Origin: Cruorifilaria tuberocauda
Lineage: Eukaryota > Nematoda > Chromadorea > Rhabditida > Onchocercidae
NCBI GenBank assembly: GCA_013365365.1
Contig: JABVXU010000004.1
Location: 434,001 to 498,000, forward strand
DNA length: 64,000 nt
Reading direction: 5' to 3'
Position numbers and translations under genes: made by a program
The notes under the pieces: generated by a model
Databases searched by the model: none
Seen by the model: the letters and a program-made list of their open reading frames with translations, nothing else
Told to the model about the DNA's origin: nothing
In this document: positions 52,106 to 64,000 of the stretch, piece after piece
Layout of the letters: each line of letters opens with the position of its first letter
How positions within the stretch are numbered: the first letter of the stretch is position 1

Positions 52106-52423
52106 GGGGCGGGGGACACTTGTTGCTACTGCTGCTGCCCCTTTCGTATACGGATCACACGGGGCGGAGGCAATGCGTGATGCGACCTGTCAACCCTTCT
52201 GGATATACGTCACTACACACTTACGTCTACTCTGCTTGGGGTGGCACAAGCCTACGCAACGCACTGACAATTAGGGTAAGAAATGAGAAAGAAGGAAGCA
52301 CACCTCTCTTCCAGTCTTTAACAATCGATTCAGCCAACTTTGAGAGGACGAATGGGCGGAGCATGGAATTAATGCGGCCCATCTCATTCAATGGGTGGTT
52401 CCTTCGGCGAAAACGGGCGTGGC
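52106..52423. promoter_or_regulatory. Cluster of GC/GT boxes upstream of the Sp factor
   Basis: Within 320 nt upstream of the Sp-factor ATG lie GGGGCGGGGG (52106-52115), GGGGCGGAGG (52161-52170), GGGCGG (52354-52359) and GGGCGTGGC (52415-52423). They stand out against the AT-rich surroundings and match what Sp-type fingers recognise, which suggests autoregulation. Some may also serve the plus-strand frame at 52462. Confidence 0.5.
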
Positions 52424-52461
52424 ATCATACTGACTCTAGGGATGAGCTATTGCATTAGGGG

Positions 52462-52728
52462 ATGAGTGATAACTTTGGAACTTTTCAGCCCCAATCGGTT
52501 GGTTCCATAAAGATGGTAGTACAAAATGCTCACGAAGCTGATTTTATCACGACGGATCACGGCATCGCATTCAATCGAACAGCTCAACCCAATATTTCCA
52601 TTCTTAAATTTTTCAATTTGAGCTATTCACCGGTGGCGAGCTGCTCTATTTGTGGTCCTGTTTTCGAGCATACATTACAGTCACTTTTGTATCATTTATT
52701 GAATAAACATTGTGACCTCAACAAATGA
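52462..52728 (+). CDS. Small C2H2-like zinc-finger protein candidate
   Basis: An 88-aa frame from ATG (MSDNFGTFQPQSVG...) to TGA on the strand opposite to its neighbours. It occupies the gap between the Sp-factor start and the OLA1 stop. Near the C-terminus it has CSICGPVFEHTLQSLLYHLL followed by NKHC, giving C-x2-C-x13-H-x5-H, a slightly stretched C2H2 finger. Codon use is balanced and less AT-rich than random frames nearby. It would be transcribed antisense to the OLA1 3' UTR and read-through RNA. A GC box and GGGCGTGGC element lie within 110 nt upstream. It might be one exon of a longer gene, but no partner exon was identified. No named family is recognised. Confidence 0.42.
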   Translation: MSDNFGTFQPQSVGSIKMVVQNAHEADFITTDHGIAFNRTAQPNISILKFFNLSYSPVASCSICGPVFEHTLQSLLYHLLNKHCDLNK

Positions 52729-52884
52729 ACAAGAAAAGTACAAAAATTCCGTTTCCATGCTCTTTTCGTGACTTTTGATTCCTACAATAGTGCTGAGAAG
52801 CAAAAAACTCAGAAATACGGTGTTTACAACCTACTTTACAATCCTAATAGACCAATTCTATTAATGAAACAACTTCACGCCAAT

Positions 52885-55616
52885 TCACTTTTTTTTAGTT
52901 GTAAGGCCAGCACCAGCATTAAATTTAAAAAGTATTATATCACCGTCTTCAACGACATAATTTCTGCCTTGCTGTCGATATTTCCCCGCTGCCTTTACAG
53001 CATTTTCATTGCCCAACTCCATTAAGTCGGCTACTTTACATACTTCAGCCATAATAAATCCTTTCTCAAAATCCGTATGAATCCTTCCAGCCGCTTGCGG
53101 CGCTTTTGTTCCTTTCTTCAAGAGTAATAGCAATTTGATTGTCATTAGAAGTAATTTCATTTAAAAAAATGAAATATTTAAACAAAAATAGTATTCTCCA
53201 ACTATCAATTTCAATTGCAATAAAGCCTGCCTGGATTGTCCACGCTTTTACTTCATCTTTACCACACGTGAAAAAGTACTGAAGCTGTAGCGCTTTGTAG
53301 CCGGTCTTCACAATTTTATCCAGTGCGCTAAAATGAAATTTCAATAGACACAAATAGGTAAAGGAAAAAAGGATGTATAAAAAACAACTGTACAAATCAG
53401 TTTACTGGATTTAATTTGAAAAATCATTAAGGAATCACACCTTGTTGTATTCTGTTCTTTTAAAAAGATGAGTCGCTCATCTTCTGGCATTTCCATAAGC
53501 TTCAACTCCAATGTACCGCTAAATGGAATGCAAACTGCGTACGGGTCATTTTCATCCAACCATATTTTAATTTTTGATAGCCATTTATTCTTCTGTAAAT
53601 AAAACATTATTCACTATAACCGGATGTCTTACAATCGTTTTTGAAATGCGGCTAAATAACACTGAAGTACTGAAATTGCAAATATTGATAGACGAATAAT
53701 TCTCCTAAAAAACAATCTTTAGCTTCATCAGAAATCAAACTACTGGAACTCAGAAATTTCTAATGACTGAAAAGTTACCTTTCTGATATAGTCTGCATCT
53801 GAAAGATTGATCAAATAAACGATGGGCTTAGCCGTCAATAGAAGATGGTGATTCAGCATTTCCACTTCCTTTTCATTCCATGTGATCAAACGAACAGGTT
53901 GACCGTCCTTCTCCAATAGTTTTCTAACCTTTAATCAAAAAGCTTGAATATTTTAATTTTCTTTAACTTTCCAAATATTGCTTTCTTCTATCGAAATTAC
54001 CTTCAATAATGTTTCATATTCCAGCTTTTTACTTTTATCACCACCTCTTACAACAATTTTCTCCATTTTATCTACAGCGCCTTCCAAATATTGCAGGTCT
54101 TTCTTAATAAGTTCTTTCTGTATTATATCAAGATCCCGGACCGGATTAACTTCACCTTCCACATGTGTCACATTATCGTCATCAAAAGCACTGAAATGAC
54201 AATTATGCTTTATAATCATTATCTTAAATACATAAGGCAACCTATGTTGTAGCAGAGAGTGAAAACTGTGATTAGTTTATTCTCTTATCATTTGTCTCCA
54301 TATATAAATTTGATAGTTTTAAATTTGAACGATCTTATAATAAAATACTACTCTATTTACATAAATCAAATAATACTTTAACAATTGCATTCCATTCATT
54401 CCTTTTCAAATATCATGATACTAGATATTAATTTAAGCTCATTACTAACCGGCAGAGATGAAAAAGCGCATCGCATGCACTAACGTGTGATAGGAAGGCA
54501 TTGCCAAGACCTAATCCTTCAGAAGCGCCGCTAACCAAACCAGCAATATCAACAACATTTAAGAATGCCGGAACTCTACTAAGTGGTTTGAAATGTTCTA
54601 CCAACCAATCGAAACGGTTGTCATTAACGGGAACTCGACCTAAAATGATAATAAACATCATTGCATGCTAAGAAAATGAAATAAACGATAGTAAGAAATA
54701 AAGAATAGACAAATAGAGCAAACACCTGGAAGTTCAAGAAATAATGTTGTATCCATTAAAATGGATAATGATTCTGCAAAATTAATTTTATCTTTCTGAT
54801 GCTTTCAAGATGTAGAAATGTAAAGGCAAGTCAAAATTTTACAGCATTTGTAAAGTCGTCACGAAATAAGAAATAAAAAGTACAGAAATGATTCAGCAGT
54901 GATAACGACAATTACTACAAATGGGGTGAGTAAGGTAATACAAAGTATTTTCTTGAAATATTAACGGAAAAATAATATAGAAAATAAATTTTTTCAAACT
55001 TACTTTCATTAGGATCAATTGTACAGAAAGGGAAATTTTCTGCTTGTGCTTGACTTTTCGTTAGCACATTGAAAAAAGTGCTTTTCCCGACATTTGGAAC
55101 TCCAAGAATGCCCATCTGAATTGGAAAATAAACAATTATATCACCTCTACATAACTATAGCGGCATAACTACAGAAATGGACAGATCTTTTAAAGCAAAA
55201 AGATTCCAAGTAGTGAATTCATCTTATTTATAAAGAAAATCTCAATCGATCACGATCGGACAGCCATGAGAGATCGTCCAATAAGTCTCAAACTAACACA
55301 AAAGACGTTGTAACACTTGATTCAAATAGAATCAGTTAGTTAACCCACTGTATGGTCAAGGAAAAATTTGAAGATCGTAGACCAACCGTAAAAAAATATG
55401 AATCATGCATTCACCAAAAAATACAAAAATAATGCTTACGACCGCCAATGAATTCGTTCTGCAAAAACAAATTGACAGATTCCTCATCAAAGATCCCCCA
55501 TCAATCTAAAATTATGATTGAAATGAAAGTAAGATAACATCAACCTTTAAGTTCGTTCCTATACGACCCATTAGAGGCAAACGCCCCTCCGCATCATCTT
55601 TTTTTTTCGGTGGCAT
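52885..55616 (-). CDS. ola-1: Obg-like ATPase 1 (YchF family)
   Basis: A cytosolic TRAFAC-class P-loop NTPase that hydrolyses ATP rather than GTP and acts in translation and stress control. Eight exons join in phase to 397 aa, against 396 in human: 55545-55616, 55004-55115, 54450-54639, 54001-54190, 53779-53928, 53441-53592, 53231-53327, 52885-53115. The P-loop is [12 protein letters not shown], the switch region DIAGLVSGA, and the degenerate G4 region VYLINLSD replaces NKxD as in all OLA1 proteins. The helical insert lies in exon 4 ([11 protein letters not shown]). The C-terminal TGS domain ends the protein ([37 protein letters not shown]). The last intron begins with GC, supported by exact alignment across the junction (AWTIQ|KGTKAP). 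The start MPPKKKDD is the canonical one. Confidence 0.98.
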
Positions 55617-56097
55617 TGCTCGTCCACTTGTTATTAATTAATGGCTGAATCGCTAAAAAGAAAGGCCATAATGAACTTCGCGATGAACGCACTGAATGAA
55701 CAATTCAAAAACCACGCCTATTGTACCTGAATTGAGCAAACTGAAATGAAACCTACATCGCTAATTATACCCAATGAGAACGACTTGTCAACAAACTAGA
55801 AGAGAGACGAACACAACGGCAGTTTCATCCTAACTTTTCTCTGGATAAAAAAAGAATGGTAGATTCAATCAGGTTATTACCCTTAATGAAGCTATAATAT
55901 TAGATGAGCCATTTTCAATATCTTTAGTAATGTACGGTAAAAAAGTATGCTTATTTCTAGAAATGCAAAAAATCAGTAGTTGGTGTAGAAGGATATTTTT
56001 TGAAGCTTTATTTCAAAAAAGAAAGAAATATAGACCACACGAAAAAAAACATAAGTTGAATTGTGGAAAACAACATCGACAAAGAAATTTCTGAGAA

Positions 56098-57638
56098 TTA
56101 ATGATACATTGGTCCCCGTGGTGGGAAAACTTGTGGAACAACGAAGGGTGGAGCTCCAGGCATTGGTTGTGGCTGCATCATTCCCATACCAGGACCACCA
56201 ATACCACGTACTGCTCCTTGCAGACCTAAAAATTAAGAGGTTAAGAGTAACATTTGATAAAGACTCGATAAATGAATTCGCTATTTGAATACAACTTTTC
56301 GTTGCCACAAAGGTTAATCCGCCAACAAAGGATTAGATATGAAAAATTCTTTTCAAACAGTTTGAAAAAAGTTGTTGTGTCATACACAACATGGAACTTC
56401 AAATTGAAAAAATTCATTTCTTATATTCGGTGAAGAATTTTTCCTTCAGGCATGAGCTTGTAATCTAAGTATATCTGTAATCCATCTACTTTTTTCTTTC
56501 TTCATTTACTTTTCCTCCCTTTATTCAAAGTTTCAAAATCCCCATGCTTAGAAAAAATTTCAAAGTATTAACCAGGAGCAGGTCCAGGAGGTCCCACCAT
56601 GGGCGGTCCCATGCCACGTCCGGCTGGTTTCGCTGCACCAGGTCCACCAATGTTCCCAGCCTTTCCCTGCTGCTTCGAATCCTCATCTTGTTCGTTAGAT
56701 TGAACAGTCATTGAAACTATGTGCTCACCACGCAACAACACCAAACCCAGCGTCCGCTTCTCTTCCCCCTATATACGGAATATTTTAAAATTGGATTTAA
56801 AAAAATGAGAAATTTGCAAACCATATGCATGGTACATGAAACTGGAAATACGCAAGTACTAAATAATCACATCACACTAACTTATATGAGTTTTTTTTTT
56901 TGATAGTTTTCGTTCAGTGCTCTAATATTCACTATTGATACCACGAATAATAAAACACTTGAGTAATATAGTGAAGCATAAAATAGCATGATAAACCTTT
57001 AGCTATAAATAATATTACCTCAGCAATCTTTTTACCAGGTTTTGGCTTGATCCGACGCAATTCTTCACAATCGCACAAAAGTATATTCATATGCTTGTCG
57101 AAAGCTAAAGCAAATAGTTGTTCACAGGAACATGCAAAAAAAGTGTAATATTTACTAGCTTTTGATATGTTGATGTAGGATGAAATGTTTCAGAATGATA
57201 GAGATATAAACAGGGAGGATAATATGTGAATAGATGCCCTCCAATTTCATTAAAAATTTGACTTTCTGACTTTCCAGCTTCACATTACATAAGCAAAAAA
57301 GTTAAGTATACCTTTGAAATAGCCAACGAAAGTCCTAGAATCTAATAATACCACTTTCATTTTACGGTTCAAATGAGACATCATTTTATTGTTTTTGCTA
57401 ATCGTCTATAAAAAATATAATAATGTCGCTAAATTAGTTCGCATTTGAAGTGAATAATATTTAAATAAAATTATGAAAAAATGTTGTCATGCACAGTTCA
57501 ATCCATCGAAAATTTATCATTTGAATTATCATTAATTTAATGCAAAATGAACATAAGTTGACATATCATTTTAGAGCTACTTAAATTATCAGAAAAACAG
57601 TAATAAAGCAAAGACAAATCAGATTTCCCGCTTACCAT
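56098..57638 (-). CDS. snr-2: Small nuclear ribonucleoprotein-associated protein B (Sm-B/SNR-2)
   Basis: A subunit of the heptameric Sm ring on U1, U2, U4 and U5 snRNAs. Five exons give 168 aa: 57636-57638, 57312-57405, 57019-57104, 56573-56768, 56098-56225. The first coding exon holds only the ATG, directly followed by GTAAGC; the second continues [18 protein letters not shown]. Sm1 is visible ([20 protein letters not shown], then NILLCDCEE), as is Sm2 ([16 protein letters not shown]). The tail is Gly/Pro/Met-rich ([35 protein letters not shown]), with few RG dipeptides for symmetric arginine methylation. A TTTGCAG acceptor about 50 nt upstream of the ATG may take the spliced leader. PSMA7 lies about 1 kb upstream and OLA1 481 nt downstream on the same strand. 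Confidence 0.96.
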
Positions 57639-58609
57639 TTTGGTAGCTTTGAAATCTCTTTATCTCTTGACCAGATGTAAATGAAAACCTGCAAATAATG
57701 AATTCAATGCAGAAGACTTAAACAAAACTATTAAAGACCAACAATTTTTGATCCTGGACCTTTTTTACGAAATCCGTTATAATGAATTTATAGATCTCAT
57801 TAACATGGTCGTCACAATGACAAAGTCGTCGAAGAATGAATGATTCGAAGACAAACGGGGAAGAAAATATTCCTTCTTAATATCATCCCCTAATTGGACT
57901 CCAACTTGACGACCCTACTTTTCCCTAATAAGCTACAAATCCGCAGCGTGTGACCACAGAAATCATTTATACCGACTCATCTCACTCAAAACTTCGCGAC
58001 ATCACAGGCGGAGTCGGCCATTGCTCCACCCAAGTGCCTGGACCACTGAACAATTTCAACAGAAAATTTGCAAAAGTTTCGAGCAGTTTACCTTTCTGTT
58101 CTACGTGCGCTGTAGATCAGTGTTGATAGAAATGCATACTACAAATCAGTAACATGTTTACTCCCATTAACACAGCAACAAACGATTAGACATATAATAT
58201 CAACATTATACAAACAGAAATTCCAAAATTGAAATTTATATAAATGTAAATAAATGCCTAGCAGGTTAGTCTTTTTTATATTTCGTCCTATATAAAAACT
58301 TTTTCATGTTCTAAATGAATTCTGCGACAAAGGGAAAAGTAAGAGAGCCAATATAAGCTGCTATTTATAAATAAACGATATTATTCCGATCTTGGAATAA
58401 ACGATCAGCTTCTGTCATAACATTATATCCTTTAAAAAAACCCTTTTATTTTGAAATATGGGATATTTCAAAATATTTCCATTTGTGTACTTAAGCATAT
58501 CAAAAAAATCGGACAGTTTTATTTCAATTATCAACTAATCTACATATAAATGAATTTCAAGATCGATAGGCATGTTCAAATTTAAACAAAGTACGGAAAA
58601 TTAAAAAAA
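57639..58609. other. PSMA7 to Sm-B interval
   Basis: About 970 nt between two genes on the same strand. It contains the PSMA7 3' UTR and a GC-richer part at 57960-58110 that may be an Sm-B promoter (GGCGGAGTCGGCC near 58007). No exon was found. Confidence 0.4.
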
Positions 58610-61149
<2,540 letters not shown>

Positions 61150-61734
61150 ATGTCTTTCGGTAGGTTGCTTAGTATTCTCCCGGTGGAAAGAATGCCCATT
61201 GTATGAATAGTCTGTAGCTGAAAAAAAGTCACCGGGGAAGTTCTCTTTTTTAACTGTGAAGTCTGGCTTGGAATGTGAAATCGTCATCGCATTTTAATTA
61301 ATTGGAAAAATACCACAGAGATACATTTGATTTCGAATGAGTAGTTAATTAATTTGAAGATTTAAGGCACTAGCCCCTGACATTGATCGGAAATATTATC
61401 GCCTGCAGCGAAGAGTTTTAGTTGCTGCTGTCCATTTAAGACAGTGCTGCTAATCTTCGCATTCGATACGAAGTATGACTTTGAATAACAATGTCAATTG
61501 AACGGATAGAGCAAACTATTTTCAGCAGTAAGCGTAATTACCACGTTGTGTTTGAGTTCAACATGGTGTTTCGAAATTGGCGAAAATGATTGTAAGGGTG
61601 ATGAGAATGAGTGGATAAAGCCAACTATTATCGGCTATTTGGTTGGCCAGGTTATCGGTGTAATTTTTGGTATCGCTCTATGTGTTGCATTCATTTATCA
61701 TTGTATCCTTAAGAATCTTAAATTTTTCTTGTGA
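61150..61734 (+). CDS. Tiny glycine-zipper membrane protein, copy 1
   Basis: The firm part is exon 61526-61734, behind an ATTTTCAG acceptor. It ends in TGA and has no ATG of its own in frame. A 10-base first exon at 61150-61159 (ATG TCT TTC G, then GTAGGT) fits the phase and gives 72 aa beginning MSFAVSVITTLCLSSTW, a plausible signal peptide, but this start is tentative. An acidic, Cys-containing segment follows (CFEIGENDCKGDENEW). The helix has glycines every fourth residue (Gly40, 44, 48, 52: GYLVGQVIGVIFGIALC), and the tail is short and basic (HCILKNLKFFL). It aligns without gaps, from Asp-Glu before the Trp through the helix, with the next gene. No known family is recognised. Extracellular acidic segment and cytosolic tail are inferred. 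Confidence 0.5.
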
Positions 61735-62531
61735 TCGGGAAAAATTTTTTTGATTAACTATGCTATTTGTAATAATCTTCTGTTAAATAGAAATATATCA
61801 TATGTGCGATATGCTGATTCCATTTGTTTTTTTCGATCATTACTATAACCATTGTTTTGATTATTGGATTAATTATGAAATAATTAACACTAATAAGACA
61901 AACCATGGCGGGTATTTTCTCATCTGCTCAGAATTATTGAAATAGAGATTGGTCTCAGAGTATTTAACGATCAAAACTGTCTCTTCTACTTTATATTAAT
62001 CAAATCCTTGAAATTGGCTTTTAATGTTTCTTTCCGGAATAAACTGTTTCGAGGAAAATCATGAAATCATTTTGATACGTTCAAAAGATTTTTCTGAAGT
62101 TTCGTTTTAGTATATATGCAAATTTTTAAAGGTTTTATCGAATGGAAATTTAAATTGTAATTAATGTATGTTTTTCTTCAATTTAAATAAAGTATCAGCA
62201 TTTGAAATGTCGTGCGGTGAGTAAGTAGTTGTTTTTTTTAATTTTTTTTAAAAGAAATTCTATATGGGCAAATTTCCTGAAGTGATATCGAAGCGAGAAG
62301 GGACAGAATTGATTTCAACTTATTAGTTTGATGTTTGTTTATGAGACAAATAGGCATAAGCAATAAGTATCATCCGATAGCTTCGGTATCTTTCCAATCC
62401 GTCTTAGTTTAACATTGTTTCACATTAAGCATAATTGAAACCATTTAATGTTTAGATTACGTAATCCTGCATGAAAACATAGTTCTTCACTTTTCAGATT
62501 TGAAATATTTAGTATTTCAGTATATAAATTG
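61735..62531. other. Interval between the two small membrane protein genes
   Basis: About 800 nt, AT-rich. It holds the 3' UTR of copy 1, and two TTTCAG acceptors lie just before copy 2 (at about 62498 and 62520). No further exon is visible, though a short signal-peptide exon for copy 2 could be hidden here. Confidence 0.4.
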
Positions 62532-62798
62532 ATGATGATATGGTTCACCATAATTCAGTGCGAAAGATTATCGAGTGAACAGTTGAATCCATGCAATTCT
62601 AACTGTGAATTACTGACAGATGATTGGATGATGGAAGATGAGGATAATGGGAATTGTGATGCTGTAGATGAAGTCCCATGGGGCCGATACTTTTTTCGTG
62701 GCATGATAGTTGGCTTTTTAATTGGTGTAGGTGGTGGTGTTCTGCTTGGCTTTCTTTGTTGGCATATTCGGGTACATAAGGAAGCCTACCATTTATAA
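62532..62798 (+). CDS. Tiny glycine-zipper membrane protein, copy 2
   Basis: An 88-aa frame from ATG ATG to TAA, starting 11 nt after a GTATTTCAG acceptor. That site suits spliced-leader addition or an unseen upstream exon. The N-terminus (MMIWFTIIQC) is a short hydrophobic leader. A Cys-rich, acidic ectodomain follows (NPCNSNCELL, MMEDEDNGNCDAVDEVPW). The membrane helix has glycines at 57, 61, 65, 69 and 73 (GMIVGFLIGVGGGVLLGFLC), and the tail is short and His/Lys-rich (WHIRVHKEAYHL). It shares with copy 1 the pattern DE-x2-W-x6-G-x2-VG-x2-IGV-x2-G, so the two are tandem paralogues. Glycine-every-four helices are known to pack tightly into oligomers. What this pair does is unknown. Confidence 0.6.
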   Translation: MMIWFTIIQCERLSSEQLNPCNSNCELLTDDWMMEDEDNGNCDAVDEVPWGRYFFRGMIVGFLIGVGGGVLLGFLCWHIRVHKEAYHL

Positions 62799-63647
62799 TT
62801 CAATGGATTAAATTAATATTTGAAAAAAAGTTAATTCTATATTTCGAAGCTCTAACCAGTTATATCATAGGAAATTTCATAAGATTCTATCTGAACTTGC
62901 TTCTTTCAAATTTAGCATTTTGATCTTACTCCCAAGTAACAAAGACTATTCAATTTCATTTCTCAAATCACAAATGGGTATTGCTCAGCTTTTAACGTTG
63001 TCATTAAACGTTAATATGAAATTTACATCTTGGAAATTTTTACTCTATCTTTTCTAATTATCTGTCTTTATACAATATGTGTGATAAATGAAAATTCTGC
63101 AATAATATCGTAAGTTCAATTTGAGAATAAAAAATATTGATGATGTTTTTTATTTTTATATATAAAATGGAACTTGAAGACTGACAATGAATTTTATGAC
63201 ATTTAATATGATTAGTACTAACATGCAAATAAATCTTCAACTCTTTATTCGAAACTATATATTTCTCTTAGCTCCATTACGTGACATGTTAATGCTAATG
63301 ATAAATAATCTATCGGTGGAATGAAAGTCACATAACCACAAAACACACTTAAGTAAAATATCTAAGCGTGATAGAAGCAACAGTTAGTTCATCTAAAATA
63401 AAAATGCAGTTTCAAACTATCATAATCTTAAGCTTACAATATGAGAAGCAGATTTTCAATCATCAAGTTAATGATGCTTTAAATTTGAATTTATTAGTTT
63501 CATTTTACATTACCAAAATCTATTTTAAAAAATTTCCATCCACCCATCTTTTATTTTAAAATATTAATTGTTACTATTGGAGCTAACTATGCTAGATTAA
63601 GTGGATATTTAAATTTCTTGAACACTTTATAATTTCAATCAAAACAT
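62799..63647. other. Interval at the right side
   Basis: About 850 nt, AT-rich, between the convergent ends of copy 2 and the minus-strand frame at 63648. No exon was accepted; the frames at 63058-63240 and 63368-63559 look random. Confidence 0.4.
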
Positions 63648-63983
63648 TTATAAAAAATAATGTGATTGAAAATTATCGCGTACTGCAATTTTAAATATAA
63701 GCTTATAATCATTTTTCGACATCACAGAAAAATAATTTTGGACCAGTTCACAATCATAATTTTGAGTTATTTCTAGAAAAGCCAATTGGATGAATTCTGG
63801 TGAAAATGATCTGAACGGTTGATTTAACTGAATTGTAAGCGGAAAGTTGTCATCACAAAAAGCTTTATATCGTATATCACTACCGCTTTTGTGTATGTAT
63901 TGAGAGTTCACAAAAATTTTATCTATGAAAGCTATGTTCGAAAGAAATGTACAATTAAAATGAACTTTTGACGCAAATATCAT
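63648..63983 (-). CDS. Unknown protein or terminal exon
   Basis: A 111-codon frame from ATG (63983-63981) to TAA, with an in-frame stop four codons upstream of the ATG. The start resembles no strong signal peptide (MIFASKVHFNCTFLSNIAFI). Later parts have mixed codon use (NFPLTIQLNQPFRSFSPEF, LAFLEITQNYDCELVQNYF), which argues for real coding. It may be the last exon of a gene continuing to the right of the window, in which case the true acceptor would lie downstream of this ATG, for example the ACATAG at about 63933. No family is recognised. Confidence 0.45.
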   Translation of the reverse strand: MIFASKVHFNCTFLSNIAFIDKIFVNSQYIHKSGSDIRYKAFCDDNFPLTIQLNQPFRSFSPEFIQLAFLEITQNYDCELVQNYFSVMSKNDYKLIFKIAVRDNFQSHYFL

Positions 63984-64000
63984 TTTTGGAAGAAATCATT

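Noticed and set aside
51987..52458. Two overlapping plus-strand frames of 95 and 112 codons opposite the first exon of the Sp factor
   Set aside because: They mirror the codon pattern of the minus-strand Pro/Gln/Ser-rich exon and its GC-rich promoter; the longer begins at a non-ATG codon and neither has a domain.

Overview
The window looks like nuclear DNA of a parasitic, probably filarial (clade III), nematode. It is AT-rich. Genes are split into many exons of roughly 60-250 nt with T-rich acceptors ending TTTCAG or TTTTAG. Proteins match animal families. Several start codons sit just downstream of an acceptor with no visible 5' exon, as expected for spliced-leader trans-splicing. The species cannot be named from the sequence. 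No bacterial, viral or organelle segment, CRISPR array, rRNA or tRNA was seen.

Nine conserved genes all lie on the minus strand. In order of transcription (right to left) they are: proteasome alpha-4/PSMA7 (60.6-58.6 kb), the spliceosomal Sm-B protein (57.6-56.1), Obg-like ATPase OLA1 (55.6-52.9), an Sp-type zinc-finger factor (52.1-49.1), ribosomal protein S19 (46.8-46.0), the inositol pyrophosphate kinase PPIP5K (44.4-35.5), a furin-like proprotein convertase (20.3-13.6), TRAP-alpha of the ER translocon (9.5-7.5) and Golgi tether subunit COG3 (6.65-1.7). Exon chains were rebuilt by hand and joined in phase. The only unresolved junction is at the 3' end of PPIP5K. A further minus-strand gene is cut by the left edge (1-274).

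The left block (furin, TRAP-alpha, COG3) is secretory-pathway machinery. The block PSMA7, Sm-B, OLA1, Sp factor has gaps of about 0.5-1 kb and could be an operon. Between the two blocks, 20.3-35.5 kb holds no firm gene. It has two short microsatellites and, near 31.2-32.2 kb, a degenerate-looking seven-helix receptor fragment.

Less expected items are a tandem pair of tiny plus-strand membrane proteins (61.1-62.8 kb) sharing a glycine-zipper helix, a small C2H2-like reading frame antisense to the OLA1/Sp-factor interval, and cysteine-rich exons downstream of the convertase that fit it in phase. There is also a near-identical copy of part of a COG3 exon inside the next intron, four GC-AG introns in well-aligned genes, and GC boxes clustered in front of the Sp factor itself.
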